Shown one piece after another: positions 14,271-23,475 of a stretch of 64,000 nt of DNA (position 1 is the stretch's first letter; every line of letters begins with the position of its first letter). A model generated the notes under the pieces. The model saw nothing but the letters and a program-made list of their open reading frames with translations, made no database searches and was not told the DNA's origin. Source of the DNA: an uncultured Bdellovibrionales bacterium (GTDB lineage Bacteria; Bdellovibrionota; Bdellovibrionia; Bdellovibrionales; Bdellovibrionaceae); the NCBI GenBank assembly GCA_903926205.1, contig CAIYID010000008.1, forward strand, positions 1 through 64,000, written 5' to 3'. The translations under genes and the position numbers were made by a program.

Positions 14271-16514
14271 ATGGATTTGAAACCCCACTTCACGCAAGGT
14301 CGGGAAGCTTCTCGACTTTTTAAATGGAAAACACAGGACTGTGAGATTCATGATTCTCAAGGGGGTGTCGTATTTTCCATGAAAAGAGTGAAGGCGCCAG
14401 CACAATGGAGTTCTCTTGCCATCGAAATTGCGGCCGCAAAATATTTTCGTAAAACGGGTGTCGGTCGGAAAAAACACGAAAACTCTGTGCTTCAAATGGT
14501 TGAACGAGTGGTGAGTTCAATTAAAAAGTCAGGACTTAATCAAAGGTACTTTCAAAATAAAAAACAAGCTGAAATTTTTGCGAGTGAGCTCACCTTTATT
14601 TTATTGGATCAACGCGCCTTTTTTAATTCTCCGGTTTGGTTTAATTGTGGTTTGCAAGAGGCTTATGGAATCACTTCTCAATCGGAACAATGGGCTTGGG
14701 ATGAAAAAGCAAAAAAAACTCGCCCTATCGGCGAGGCTTTTTCCAGGCCTCAGATTTCGGCTTGCTTTATTCAAGGAGTCGAAGATCATTTGGAAAGTAT
14801 TTTTGAATTAGCAAAAACTGAGGCGCGTTTATTTAAATTTGGTTCAGGTTCAGGAACTAATTTTTCAAAAATTCGTAGTAAATATGATTCCCTCGAAGGT
14901 GGTGGCCAAAGCTCTGGGCTCATTTCCTTTCTTGAAGTTTTAGATCGAGGGGCTGGTTCGATAAAATCCGGTGGCACCAAGAGGCGCGCGGCCAAAATGG
15001 TTTGCCTTGACGTTGATCATCCAGAAATTTTGGAATTTATTTGCTGGAAATCCACCGAAGAGAAAAAAGCCCGGATTTTAGCTCAAGCGGGTTATGGCGA
15101 GGGCATTGAGGATGAATCCTATCGAACCGTCTCTGGTCAAAATTCAAATAATTCAGTTCGTGTCTCAGACTCCTTCATGAAAGCGCTGGCGCAGGAGGGG
15201 GAATGGTCTTTACGATCGCCAACTTCAAGCAAAGTTTTAAAAAAACTGAAGGCCTATGAGTTATGGGAGGCCATGGCCACCTCGGCCTGGGAATGCGCGG
15301 ATCCAGGTCTTCAATTCGACGATACCATTCAGCGTTGGCATACCTGTAAAAATTCTGGTGTCATTCGTGCGAGTAATCCTTGCTCTGAATTTATGTTTTT
15401 GGATGATTCCGCCTGCAATCTTGCCAGTCTGAATTTACTTCGTTTTTTTTCGCCCACAGGGACCTTCGATCTTGAAAGTTATTTGCACACGATCAAGGTG
15501 ATTTTTTTAGCGCAAGAAATTTTGGTCGATTTGGCTGGTTACCCGACAGAAAAGATAGCTCGTAACACTCATGACTTCCGACCGCTCGGAATTGGTTTGT
15601 CGGGAGTTGGGGCCTTTCTCATGCAGATGGGTGTGGCCTATGATTCAGAGGCTGGAAGAAATTGGGCTTCTTGTTTATCCTCAATTTTAACAGCGCAAGC
15701 CTATGAGGTCAGTGCTCTTTTGGCTTTGCAGAAAAAGCCATACGCCAGTTTTCGTTTGAATCAAAAACCACATCTGACTGTTCTGCAAAGGCATGCCAAA
15801 GCGGCGCGATCAATCTCCGCCTGCGCTCAAGTACCTAAAGAAATAAGTGAAACGGCAAAAGCTCTTTGGCTGAGAGTATTACCTTTGGCAAAAAAAAATG
15901 GTTTAAGAAATGCACAGGTTTCTGTGATGGCGCCCACAGGCACTATCGGCTTGGTCATGGATTCTGACACAACTGGAATTGAGCCGGAGTTCTCTTTGAT
16001 CAAACAAAAAAAATTATCGGGTGGTGGTAACCTGCGTCTGGTGAGTCAAAGTTTTGAAATTGGTCTTCGCCGTTTGGGTTATACCGAAGAGCAAATTTTA
16101 GACATAAAAACACAAGTGGAAGTGACTGGTCGGCTTCAAATCTCTCAATTATTAGATCCAGCACATGAAAAAGTTTTTTTAACGGCGATGGAAATCTCCC
16201 CCCTAGCACATCTGCAAATGATGGCAGCGATTCAGCCATATATCAGTGGATCCATTTCCAAAACAATCAACATGCCAATATTTTCGACGGTCGAAAATAT
16301 CAAAGAAATATATCAAGCGGCTTGGACTTTTGGACTTAAATCCATTGCCATTTATCGTGATGGCTCAAAGCTGGATCAGCCTCTGCAGTCCTTGTCAGTA
16401 CCAAAAAAGCAAAGAGATTTTTCTCTTAAATGCAGTGAGTGCGGTGCTCCGACGGAATTTGCGGGAGGGTGTTTTCGTTGCGTGAATTGTGGAAATGTGA
16501 TGGGCTGTGCTTAA
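14271..16514 (+). CDS. nrdJ: Adenosylcobalamin-dependent ribonucleotide reductase (class II)
   Basis: 747 residues from ATG 14271; a TTG at 14262 is an alternative. It reduces ribonucleotides to deoxyribonucleotides using a B12-derived thiyl radical, without oxygen. Visible are FNSPVWFNCG (about 122), the substrate-site and radical cysteines in SNPCSEF and DSACNLASLNL (about 370-388), MAPTGTIG (about 552), and a C-terminal cysteine cluster (CSECGAP...CFRCVNCGNVMGC), a zinc-ribbon end typical of class II enzymes. No ATP-cone domain is present. The next gene starts at its stop codon (TAATG overlap). Confidence 0.93.
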   Translation: MDLKPHFTQGREASRLFKWKTQDCEIHDSQGGVVFSMKRVKAPAQWSSLAIEIAAAKYFRKTGVGRKKHENSVLQMVERVVSSIKKSGLNQRYFQNKKQAEIFASELTFILLDQRAFFNSPVWFNCGLQEAYGITSQSEQWAWDEKAKKTRPIGEAFSRPQISACFIQGVEDHLESIFELAKTEARLFKFGSGSGTNFSKIRSKYDSLEGGGQSSGLISFLEVLDRGAGSIKSGGTKRRAAKMVCLDVDHPEILEFICWKSTEEKKARILAQAGYGEGIEDESYRTVSGQNSNNSVRVSDSFMKALAQEGEWSLRSPTSSKVLKKLKAYELWEAMATSAWECADPGLQFDDTIQRWHTCKNSGVIRASNPCSEFMFLDDSACNLASLNLLRFFSPTGTFDLESYLHTIKVIFLAQEILVDLAGYPTEKIARNTHDFRPLGIGLSGVGAFLMQMGVAYDSEAGRNWASCLSSILTAQAYEVSALLALQKKPYASFRLNQKPHLTVLQRHAKAARSISACAQVPKEISETAKALWLRVLPLAKKNGLRNAQVSVMAPTGTIGLVMDSDTTGIEPEFSLIKQKKLSGGGNLRLVSQSFEIGLRRLGYTEEQILDIKTQVEVTGRLQISQLLDPAHEKVFLTAMEISPLAHLQMMAAIQPYISGSISKTINMPIFSTVENIKEIYQAAWTFGLKSIAIYRDGSKLDQPLQSLSVPKKQRDFSLKCSECGAPTEFAGGCFRCVNCGNVMGCA

Positions 16515-17821
16515 TGAGAAGCACAATGAAGAAAATTCGACAAATTTTTGAAAACATCGCTAACGGCGGAGTCACTCCTTACCTGACTACGGCGGGGAAA
16601 ATTTCGCTAAGAAATGCCAATCTGATTCTTTTTGGTTCAATTTTATTCGTTCTTATTTTTACTATTATTGCTTTGTCCGTAAATCTGGTCGCTTTTGCTA
16701 TGGTTATGTTGTTTGCCAATATCGGTTTAATTTGCGGAGTCGGCTTACTCCGATCTGGTTATCTTGATGAAGGTAAATTTGTCGCCTGGTTTTTTGGAAA
16801 TATTGTCGTATTTTCCGTTCATGATTTGCTCGCTCCAGCGCTTGGGAGTGGACTTTTTTATTTGGTTTTGGTTTTTTGTCCGTTGGCTGTTTTTCCAGAA
16901 CGACCAAAGGTCCGAAAGTTTTTAGCTTTTCTTGCCTTTGTTTTTTGGATTTTATCAGGACAAATTCCGCCGCATTTGTTTTTTAATCCAGGCACAGCTG
17001 CAGTTTTTTTTCCTTCCTGGTTTTTGCAAATATCTGGAGGCTTGCTTTTAGTGGCCCTTTTTATACATCTCACTAGTAATCTCCAGGAATCTTTGATCGA
17101 ATTACAAATGAAAAATTCTGAGATGACTCGATCGAGTCAGATGATTGTTTTGGGAGAAATGGCTGGTGGCATCGCTCATGAAATCAATAATCCTCTTCAG
17201 AGTATTCTTGGGCGAGCTGAGATCATCAGCGTGCTTGCGACCAAAGGGGCGAGTAAAGAAAAACTCATTGAAGAAGCGGAAAAAATTATTTCTACCGTTG
17301 AACGAATTTCAAAAATTATTAGCGGATTAAGGACCTTTAGTCGAACACCTGAACTAGTCCCCCGAAAAAAGCAAAAACTTTGCGATCTTTTGTCAGAGGT
17401 GATCGAGTTGTGCCAAGTGAGATTTCAGCGCAATCAATTACAAATCCGCATCAATGTAGACTTAAATTTGTATATCACCTGTAATGCGATTGAGCTTTCA
17501 CAAGTTTTTTTGAATTTACTCAATAATTCCTATGATGCGGTTCATGAGTTGCCAACTCCTTGGATTGAAATTTCCGCAGAAAAAGGGGAACACTCTATTC
17601 GAATTTTTGTGACGGATAGTGGGAGTGGAATTCCTGCTGATTATGCCGACAAAATCATGAAACCTTTTTTTACCACCAAAGAGCTTGGCCAAGGAACGGG
17701 TTTGGGTTTAAGTATCAGCAAGGGGATTGTTGAATCCCACGGTGGAAGGCTTTACTACGATCCAACTTGTTCTAATACTCGCTTTGTGATTGAGCTGCCT
17801 CAAGAGTCTGAAGAAGTTTAG
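16514..17821 (+). CDS. Membrane sensor histidine kinase
   Basis: About 435 residues from the ATG that overlaps the nrdJ stop; ATG 16526 is equally possible. An N-terminal set of about six membrane helices (residues 35-195) has no periplasmic sensor domain. It is followed by a dimerisation helix with the phospho-accepting His in GGIAHEINNPLQ (about 218), an N box LNLLNNSYDAV (about 335), and G boxes DSGSGIPADYAD and GTGLGLSISKGIVESHGG. It is an intact NtrB-like kinase without a neighbouring response regulator. The HExNNPL motif is shared with the kinase at 38899-40425. Confidence 0.9.
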   Translation: MRSTMKKIRQIFENIANGGVTPYLTTAGKISLRNANLILFGSILFVLIFTIIALSVNLVAFAMVMLFANIGLICGVGLLRSGYLDEGKFVAWFFGNIVVFSVHDLLAPALGSGLFYLVLVFCPLAVFPERPKVRKFLAFLAFVFWILSGQIPPHLFFNPGTAAVFFPSWFLQISGGLLLVALFIHLTSNLQESLIELQMKNSEMTRSSQMIVLGEMAGGIAHEINNPLQSILGRAEIISVLATKGASKEKLIEEAEKIISTVERISKIISGLRTFSRTPELVPRKKQKLCDLLSEVIELCQVRFQRNQLQIRINVDLNLYITCNAIELSQVFLNLLNNSYDAVHELPTPWIEISAEKGEHSIRIFVTDSGSGIPADYADKIMKPFFTTKELGQGTGLGLSISKGIVESHGGRLYYDPTCSNTRFVIELPQESEEV

Positions 17822-17944
17822 AAATAGTAAGAAATTAGGGTATATTAAGACGGGCGCTTTGCGTTAATGCTGGCAAGCCAGCGAATATCATTGCAGATTC
17901 CAACTCTGCTAACAGCCTAAACGTTTTGTTAAGGAGGCTTTGCG

Positions 17945-19144
17945 ATGTCAGCGAATGTCGATTTAAGAACATTTGATTTATTTAACCCCACAGAAGAACA
18001 TTCCATGCTTCGCCAAACGATCAAAGATTTTGTGAAAGCAGAGGTTGAGCCTCAAGCGCTTCACCATGATCGTAAGGAACTTTTCAATTTGCCACTTTTT
18101 CGAAAATTAGGAGAGCTTGGGCTATTAGGAATCACTGTTCCTGAAGAGTATTCTGGCAGTGGTATGGATGCCCTCGCGGCAGTTATTGTGCATGAAGAAC
18201 TTTCTTACTCAGATCCTGGCTTCTGTTTGGCTTATTTAGCCCATGCGATGCTTGCGGTAAATAATTTTGCTTTCAATGCCAGTGAAGTTCAGAAAAAATC
18301 TATGCTACCAAAACTTTGCTCTGGCGAGTGGGTCGGCTGTATGGCAATGAGCGAGCCCCATGTGGGTACCGATGTCATGGGGATGAAGGCGACAGCGGTG
18401 GCAACGGGTGACCATTATATCTTGAATGGTCGAAAAATGTGGATCACTAACGGAACCATCGATGAAAGTGGTACTCCAGCCGATTTTGTGCTCGTGTACG
18501 CCATCACCGGAGAAAAAAACGGGCGACCACAAATTTCCTCCTTCGTGGTGGAAAAGGATTTCGTTGGCTATAGTGTTGGACAAAAAATTCGCGATAAGTC
18601 CGGAATGAGAGCTTCTAACACAGCAGAATTAGTTTTTGATAATTGCAAAATTCCAAAAACTAACTTGATTGGTCATGAAGGCGATTCAATGCTTCATATG
18701 ATGCGCAATTTAGAAATTGAACGAGTGACTTTAGCGGCGATGAGCTTAGGAATTGCCAAGCGTTCGCTGGACGTCATGATCAGGTACGCCAAAGAGCGAG
18801 AGGCTTTTGGTAAACCCCTTAATCATTTTGGCCAAATTCAAAAATACATCGCCGACTCTTATGCTGAATACAAAGCGGCCGCTTGCTATGTTTATGATAC
18901 GGCCCGAAAAATGGACCTAACAAAAGAAGGTCAGCGAGTGGATTCCGACGGAGTTAAGCTCGTCGCTACGACCATGGGAAAAAATGTTGCAGACCGTGCC
19001 ATCCAAGTTTTGGGTGGCTATGGCTATGTCGGAGAGTACGTTGTGGAAAGGCTTTGGCGGGACGCTAAGCTTTTGGAAATTGGTGGCGGTACGATTGAGG
19101 CTCATCAAAAAAATATCACTCGTGATTTATCGAAACATTTATAG
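17945..19144 (+). CDS. Acyl-CoA dehydrogenase
   Basis: 399 residues, all three domains present: N-terminal helical (1-125), middle beta (MAMSEPHVGTDVMGMKATA, GRKMWITNG) and C-terminal helical (YAKEREAFGKPLNHFGQIQ, VLGGYGYVGEYVVERLWRD). It uses FAD to introduce the alpha-beta double bond into acyl-CoA and passes electrons to ETF. GYGYVGEYVVER resembles the end of short/branched-chain or butyryl-type enzymes; the substrate cannot be fixed. AAGGAGG precedes the ATG. The following methyltransferase gene starts 12 bases after the stop. Confidence 0.92.
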   Translation: MSANVDLRTFDLFNPTEEHSMLRQTIKDFVKAEVEPQALHHDRKELFNLPLFRKLGELGLLGITVPEEYSGSGMDALAAVIVHEELSYSDPGFCLAYLAHAMLAVNNFAFNASEVQKKSMLPKLCSGEWVGCMAMSEPHVGTDVMGMKATAVATGDHYILNGRKMWITNGTIDESGTPADFVLVYAITGEKNGRPQISSFVVEKDFVGYSVGQKIRDKSGMRASNTAELVFDNCKIPKTNLIGHEGDSMLHMMRNLEIERVTLAAMSLGIAKRSLDVMIRYAKEREAFGKPLNHFGQIQKYIADSYAEYKAAACYVYDTARKMDLTKEGQRVDSDGVKLVATTMGKNVADRAIQVLGGYGYVGEYVVERLWRDAKLLEIGGGTIEAHQKNITRDLSKHL

Positions 19145-19156
19145 AAATAGAGTTTC

Positions 19157-19888
19157 ATGTTTCCATTTGAAGACTGGCTCCAAATAAAAAATGCACAAAT
19201 CTCTGCGGAGAACGTTGTCGAAAAGCTGCTGCCGCTTTTGACAGCTGAGCGTCGTCAGAAGATCGATCAAGTTCTAGAAGGACGGACTTTCAATGTTTCT
19301 GTAGTGCTGGAAAATATATATGACCGTGGGAACGCCAGTGCGGTGATGAGGTCGGCGGAAGCCTTGGGGTTGACTCGCGTTCATCTGATTGAAAGTGGTG
19401 AGAAATTTAAGGAATCGCAGCGGACCACCGCCGGCGCGGACAAATGGATTGAACTTAAAAAATACAAATCAACCCCAGAGTGCTTAGCGCAATTAAAAAG
19501 CGAAGGTGTTCAAATCATTGTGACCCATTTGGATTCAACCTCAAAGCCCATTGGTGAAATTGATTTCACTCAACCCTCGGCCTTGGTTTTGGGAAATGAA
19601 AAAGATGGAGTGTCTCCTGAAATGCTTGCGGCGGCGACTCATCGAGTGATTTTACCCATGGTGGGCTTTGTTCAGAGTTATAATATTTCTGTCGCAGGGG
19701 CCTTGAGCTTTTATCAAATCTACGCAGATCGAATGCAACGCCAAGGACGACACGGAGATCTTTCAGAAAAAGAAAAAATGATTTTAAAAGCACATTATTA
19801 TTTAAGGACTCAGCCGTCGGCAGAAGATGTTTTATTTGAGATGGTTCAGCGGGGTCAAATTGAGGAGGCTCAAAATGGCAAAAAATAA
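19157..19888 (+). CDS. trmH: tRNA (guanosine-2'-O-)-methyltransferase, TrmH/SpoU family
   Basis: 243 residues. The SPOUT knot motifs are present: motif 1 NIYDRGNASAVMRSAEALG (about 52-70), motif 2 ALVLGNEKDGVS (about 141-152) and motif 3 PMVGFVQSYNISVAGAL (about 169-185). The basic DRGN...R and the C-terminal helical tail fit TrmH, which methylates G18 of tRNA, better than rRNA relatives. The downstream queF start lies inside this gene (14-base overlap), so two RNA-modification genes are coupled. Confidence 0.85.
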   Translation: MFPFEDWLQIKNAQISAENVVEKLLPLLTAERRQKIDQVLEGRTFNVSVVLENIYDRGNASAVMRSAEALGLTRVHLIESGEKFKESQRTTAGADKWIELKKYKSTPECLAQLKSEGVQIIVTHLDSTSKPIGEIDFTQPSALVLGNEKDGVSPEMLAAATHRVILPMVGFVQSYNISVAGALSFYQIYADRMQRQGRHGDLSEKEKMILKAHYYLRTQPSAEDVLFEMVQRGQIEEAQNGKK

Positions 19889-20375
19889 ATCCAGTCGCTC
19901 CACAGAGTTAAAAAAATTTCAGCTGGGAAGTATCAAAACAGACTATCCAACGACTTATGCACCACAAGTTTTAGAAGCCTTCGGCAATAAAAATCCCAAA
20001 GCCATCGCATGGACGAGTTTGATTTGCCCTGAGTTCACTTCCCTTTGCCCAAAAACAGGACAGCCTGATTTTGCAAAAATTTTTATTAATTATATCGCCG
20101 ATCAAAAAATGGTCGAAAGTAAGTCTCTTAAACTGTATCTTTTTAGTTTTCGCAATCATGGTGATTTTCATGAAGATTGTATTCAAACCATTTGTGACGA
20201 TTTATTTACTTTGATGAAACCCAAATACATTGAAGTGATCGGGGAGTTCACTCCTCGCGGAGGAATTTCTATATTCCCTTTTGCCTCGAGGGCTAATTCC
20301 AATAAAGATTTTAAGGGTTTACTACGTGCCCGACAGCAGGGATATGCGCCTGGGAAGTATTCGAAGTCGCTTTAG
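19875..20375 (+). CDS. queF: NADPH-dependent preQ0 reductase QueF
   Basis: 166 residues, the unimodular QueF type. The start ATG 19875 follows GAGGAGG. The thioimide-forming Cys lies in FTSLCPKTGQPDFA (about 57), followed by an ESKSLKLYLFSFRNHGDFHED segment with the QueF signature ESxSLK and substrate-binding Asp/His/Glu. It reduces 7-cyano-7-deazaguanine to 7-aminomethyl-7-deazaguanine in queuosine synthesis. It overlaps trmH by 14 bases. No other queuosine genes are in the window. Confidence 0.93.
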   Translation: MAKNKSSRSTELKKFQLGSIKTDYPTTYAPQVLEAFGNKNPKAIAWTSLICPEFTSLCPKTGQPDFAKIFINYIADQKMVESKSLKLYLFSFRNHGDFHEDCIQTICDDLFTLMKPKYIEVIGEFTPRGGISIFPFASRANSNKDFKGLLRARQQGYAPGKYSKSL

Positions 20376-22031
20376 TTAGTTTTCAGAAGTCTTTATAGGC
20401 CCTGGCGCGGGCTTACATCTCTCATTGTCCATTTTTTCTAAAATTAAAGCTTTCATCAAAGAAATTTCGCTAGGAGTTTCAAAATCGAGAGGTCGAAGGT
20501 CGGGAGCTCTGATGCTTTTTAATTCCCTTCCTAAGGTTTTTTCAATTTGAGAACGAAAAGTATTAAAATCCCATTTCTCAAAATTCGAACTACAAAGAAT
20601 CATTCCACCGGGAGCTAAGCAATCAAAACATAATTTTAAAAGTTTTGGAAAATCTTTTTCGAATTTCCAAATTTTTTTCCCGCTGCGAGAAAAGGAGGGA
20701 GGATCAAGAATGATCACGTCAAAACTTTTTTTTCTTTTCAGTGTTTGTTGGAGAAACTCTTCGGAGTCTTGACTGAAAAAGAGAGCTTTAGATTCTTCTT
20801 GGCTGTTAAGTGATTCACTGTTTAGTTCCAAATTTCGTTGGCCCCAAGATAGAAATACCTTACTGAGATCCACAGAAACCACTTCGCGAGCGCCACCAGC
20901 GGCGGCCGCGACACTGAAACCACAAGTGTAGGAAAATAAATTAAGCACTCTTTTGCTCGCGCAATTTTGGCTGAGCCAAAAACGGTTTTCTCTTTGATCA
21001 AGGAAGAGCCCGGGGGATAGGCCCTGATTTCGCCGAAATTCAAAATGCAATTGATTTTCCTTAGCAACCCAAGTTTCCGGGATATTTTCAAAACTCCATT
21101 GTTTTTGACTCAAGGGATCTTGTCCACGGTTTTGCATTTTTTGAATCAACACTTTTCGACGGGTTAAACTTTGCAAAAACTCAAATCTTTCTAAATCCTG
21201 AGAAGAGGGGTCTTCGTCAGCATACCAGTAAACCCAAATCATCGAACCAAAAAGATCTATGCGGAAATCTTTTTGATCAAGGTGAGCCAGACGCAAACAC
21301 ACATCAGGTTGAGTTAAAAATTCATAGAGGCGTTGCCGACGATCAAAGGCGGATAAAATGGCCGCCAACTTTTTATCTCGAATTAAACCCATACGTTCAA
21401 AAAATATCGGGTGAAATCTTTGCCATGACCCAATTCCAGGAATTTCTAAAGACTGTGCGTGAAGACACAAATGGGGATAGAAGTCGTCTTTATTTCCATA
21501 AAGTGAATCGCCCAAAATTGGAATTCCGGCTTGAGCGGCATGAAGACGAATTTGATGAGTCTTTCCGGTTTTAGGAAAGGCCTCCCATTGCTGAAAAAGG
21601 GCATTGAGTTTAACTAATTTAAAGTGAGTTTCCGCATTGGCCTCGGCTGGAGAGCAAGGTGTATTAACTAGCTCTTTATCATGCATTTCAATTTTTGAAT
21701 GAATAATGATTTCAGTGAAATCAGGATAAGCCGATGTTAATAAAACATAGCGTTTTTTGACCTTATTTTGCTTAAAGGCTTCAAAGAGTTCTTGGGCTCT
21801 TTTTTGGTTGGTGGCAAAAAGAAGCACTCCCGTCGTGTTTTTATCTAGGCGGTGAACCAAATGTAATTTAATATTTTTGCCCTGTGCCAAAAATTCTTTT
21901 TCAAGGAGCTCAGCCAGCCCAGGTCGGCCAGGAGCCACGGCATGAGTCGAAAAGCCCGCCGGCTTATTGACAATAATAAGATCTTCCCCAAATTCAATGG
22001 CGAGTGGTAGTCTTTGCATGGAGTTTTTCAT
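20376..22031 (-). CDS. Fusion of RluA-type pseudouridine synthase and SAM methyltransferase
   Basis: About 551 residues from ATG 22031. A longer frame to 22226 exists, but it would run across the lemA start region and lacks family similarity. Residues about 10-215 form an RluA/RluD domain: IIVNKPAGFSTH, the catalytic Asp in LVHRLDKNTTG (about 71), and GKTHQIRLHAAQAGIPILGD. Residues about 300-550 form a class I methyltransferase like RlmI/RlmK: LFLDQRENR, VLNLFSYTCGFSVAAAAGGA (SAM site), DVIILDPPSFS (catalytic loop) and CSSNFEKWD. The substrate is probably rRNA, so two modifications may be made by one polypeptide. It is convergent with queF, touching its end. Confidence 0.85.
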   Translation of the reverse strand: MKNSMQRLPLAIEFGEDLIIVNKPAGFSTHAVAPGRPGLAELLEKEFLAQGKNIKLHLVHRLDKNTTGVLLFATNQKRAQELFEAFKQNKVKKRYVLLTSAYPDFTEIIIHSKIEMHDKELVNTPCSPAEANAETHFKLVKLNALFQQWEAFPKTGKTHQIRLHAAQAGIPILGDSLYGNKDDFYPHLCLHAQSLEIPGIGSWQRFHPIFFERMGLIRDKKLAAILSAFDRRQRLYEFLTQPDVCLRLAHLDQKDFRIDLFGSMIWVYWYADEDPSSQDLERFEFLQSLTRRKVLIQKMQNRGQDPLSQKQWSFENIPETWVAKENQLHFEFRRNQGLSPGLFLDQRENRFWLSQNCASKRVLNLFSYTCGFSVAAAAGGAREVVSVDLSKVFLSWGQRNLELNSESLNSQEESKALFFSQDSEEFLQQTLKRKKSFDVIILDPPSFSRSGKKIWKFEKDFPKLLKLCFDCLAPGGMILCSSNFEKWDFNTFRSQIEKTLGRELKSIRAPDLRPLDFETPSEISLMKALILEKMDNERCKPAPGPIKTSEN

Positions 22032-22098
22032 TGCAGGTAAATTTCTCAGGTTTTTGAAAAATAAGCTAGCTGATAAAATAGCTGAAAGGATTTTGTTC

Positions 22099-22746
22099 AT
22101 GAATAAAATTGTTATTGGAAGAACTGTTCGTGGGAAAATAGTGAGCGAAAAAATTGTTAAGCTTTTGGCGATTGTCGCCTTGAGTGTTTCGACTCTTTTG
22201 GTGAGTGCCTGTGGAGTGCAATCCATTCCTCAAACAAAGAATGCGACAGAGGCGGCGTTGGCAGAGGTGACAAATCAATACAAGCGTCGGATGGATTTGA
22301 TTCCTAATTTAGTGAACACTGTGAAGGGTTATGCGACTCATGAAAAAGAAACTTTAGAGGGCGTTATCGAGGCTCGCTCAAAAGCGACTGCAATCAATAT
22401 TGATCCGTCGAAGGTCTCTCCTGAAAAATTGAAAGAGTATCAGCAAGCCCAAGGGCAGTTGAGTACGGCGCTGGGGAAGTTAATGGTTTTGACTGAGAAT
22501 TATCCCAATCTTAAAGCCGATGCTAACTTCAGAGATTTGCAGGCTCAGCTTGAAGGAACGGAAAATCGAATCACTGTCGCTCGTCAGAGATTCATTCAAG
22601 CGATCAATGAATTTAACAATCAAGTGACAGTTCCTCCGACAAGTTGGACTAATTCTGTTTTTTATCATTATGAAAAGATGCCTCAATGGGATCTCGAGGC
22701 GACAGAAAAGACCAAGGCGGAAAAAGCTCCTGACGTGAAGTTTTAA
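22099..22746 (+). CDS. LemA family lipoprotein
   Basis: 215 residues from ATG 22099 after GAAAGGA. A basic N-terminus and hydrophobic stretch end in LLVSAC (Cys at 38), a lipobox, so it is probably membrane-anchored by lipid. The body is the LemA helical fold: QYKRRMDLIPNLVNTVKGYA near 57, LTENYPNLKADANF near 136, ENRITVARQRFIQAINEFN near 156 and a FYHYEKMP-like tail. It is divergent from the fusion gene, 67 bases away, and is followed within 7 bases by two TPM-domain genes, the common LemA/TPM cluster. The role of LemA proteins is not established. Confidence 0.88.
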   Translation: MNKIVIGRTVRGKIVSEKIVKLLAIVALSVSTLLVSACGVQSIPQTKNATEAALAEVTNQYKRRMDLIPNLVNTVKGYATHEKETLEGVIEARSKATAINIDPSKVSPEKLKEYQQAQGQLSTALGKLMVLTENYPNLKADANFRDLQAQLEGTENRITVARQRFIQAINEFNNQVTVPPTSWTNSVFYHYEKMPQWDLEATEKTKAEKAPDVKF

Positions 22747-22752
22747 TTGACG

Positions 22753-23475
22753 ATGAACTTATTTTTGAACTTTTCATTTTTGGCGCTGATCTTCACGGCA
22801 TGGTTGCCGTCGGAGGTGTCCGCTTTAAACATTCCGGAGCTCACGGCTCCGGTGATGGATGAGGCCGGAGTCATTGGTGGCCGGGCGGCTCAGTTTTTAG
22901 ATCACCTGCTGAGAGAAGCCAATGCGCGAGAAAAAATTCAACTCACGATTTTGACTCTACCAAGTCTTGATGGCGAGCCCATCGAGCAGGCCACAATTAA
23001 AATTGTAGATAAGTGGAAATTAGGAAAAAAGGGTAAAGACAATGGCGTGTTATTTCTTGTTGTTCCTGCTGAACGCAAAGCCCGCATTGAAGTAGGGCAG
23101 GGGCTTGAGGGTGATCTTCCAGATGTTGTTGCCAAAAGAATTCTAGCTGACATCGCGCGCCCCTACTTTAAAAAGGGTCTTTATGCTGATGGTATTCTTG
23201 CGGGCACGGTGCAAATTTTAAAAAGAGCGGATCCTGAATTTTCCATTGAAGGTTATTCCCAGCAACCCTCAGCAGAATCGAAGCAAGAGCAATTGCCCAG
23301 CTGGGCACAAATTTTAATTTTGATCGCCTTGATCGTGATCGTTATCTTTGGTCGGTTCCTTGGATTCATCGGTGGTGGATTTGGTGGAGGAGGTTGGGGC
23401 GGCGGTAGCGGTGGTGGCGGTTGGTCTGGCGGCGGTGGTGGATTCAGTGGAGGAGGCTCCAGTGACAGTTGGTAA
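22753..23475 (+). CDS. TPM-domain membrane protein (YgcG-like)
   Basis: 240 residues. It has a signal peptide (about 1-22), a TPM domain (about 28-155: PVMDEAGVIG, REKIQLTILTLPSLDGE, DNGVLFLVVPAERKARIEVGQGLEG), one membrane helix (about 185-205) and a very glycine-rich C-terminus ending in SGGGSSDSW, typical of YgcG proteins. The start ATG 22753 (or TTG 22747) lies directly after lemA without its own clear ribosome binding site, so coupling is likely. The plus-one frame opens the second TPM gene at its end. Confidence 0.88.
   Translation: MNLFLNFSFLALIFTAWLPSEVSALNIPELTAPVMDEAGVIGGRAAQFLDHLLREANAREKIQLTILTLPSLDGEPIEQATIKIVDKWKLGKKGKDNGVLFLVVPAERKARIEVGQGLEGDLPDVVAKRILADIARPYFKKGLYADGILAGTVQILKRADPEFSIEGYSQQPSAESKQEQLPSWAQILILIALIVIVIFGRFLGFIGGGFGGGGWGGGSGGGGWSGGGGGFSGGGSSDSW

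Noticed and set aside
21967-22098. Upstream extension of lemA
   Set aside because: The ATG at 22099 has a good ribosome binding site and leads directly into the lipoprotein signal; the extension is antisense to the fusion gene start.
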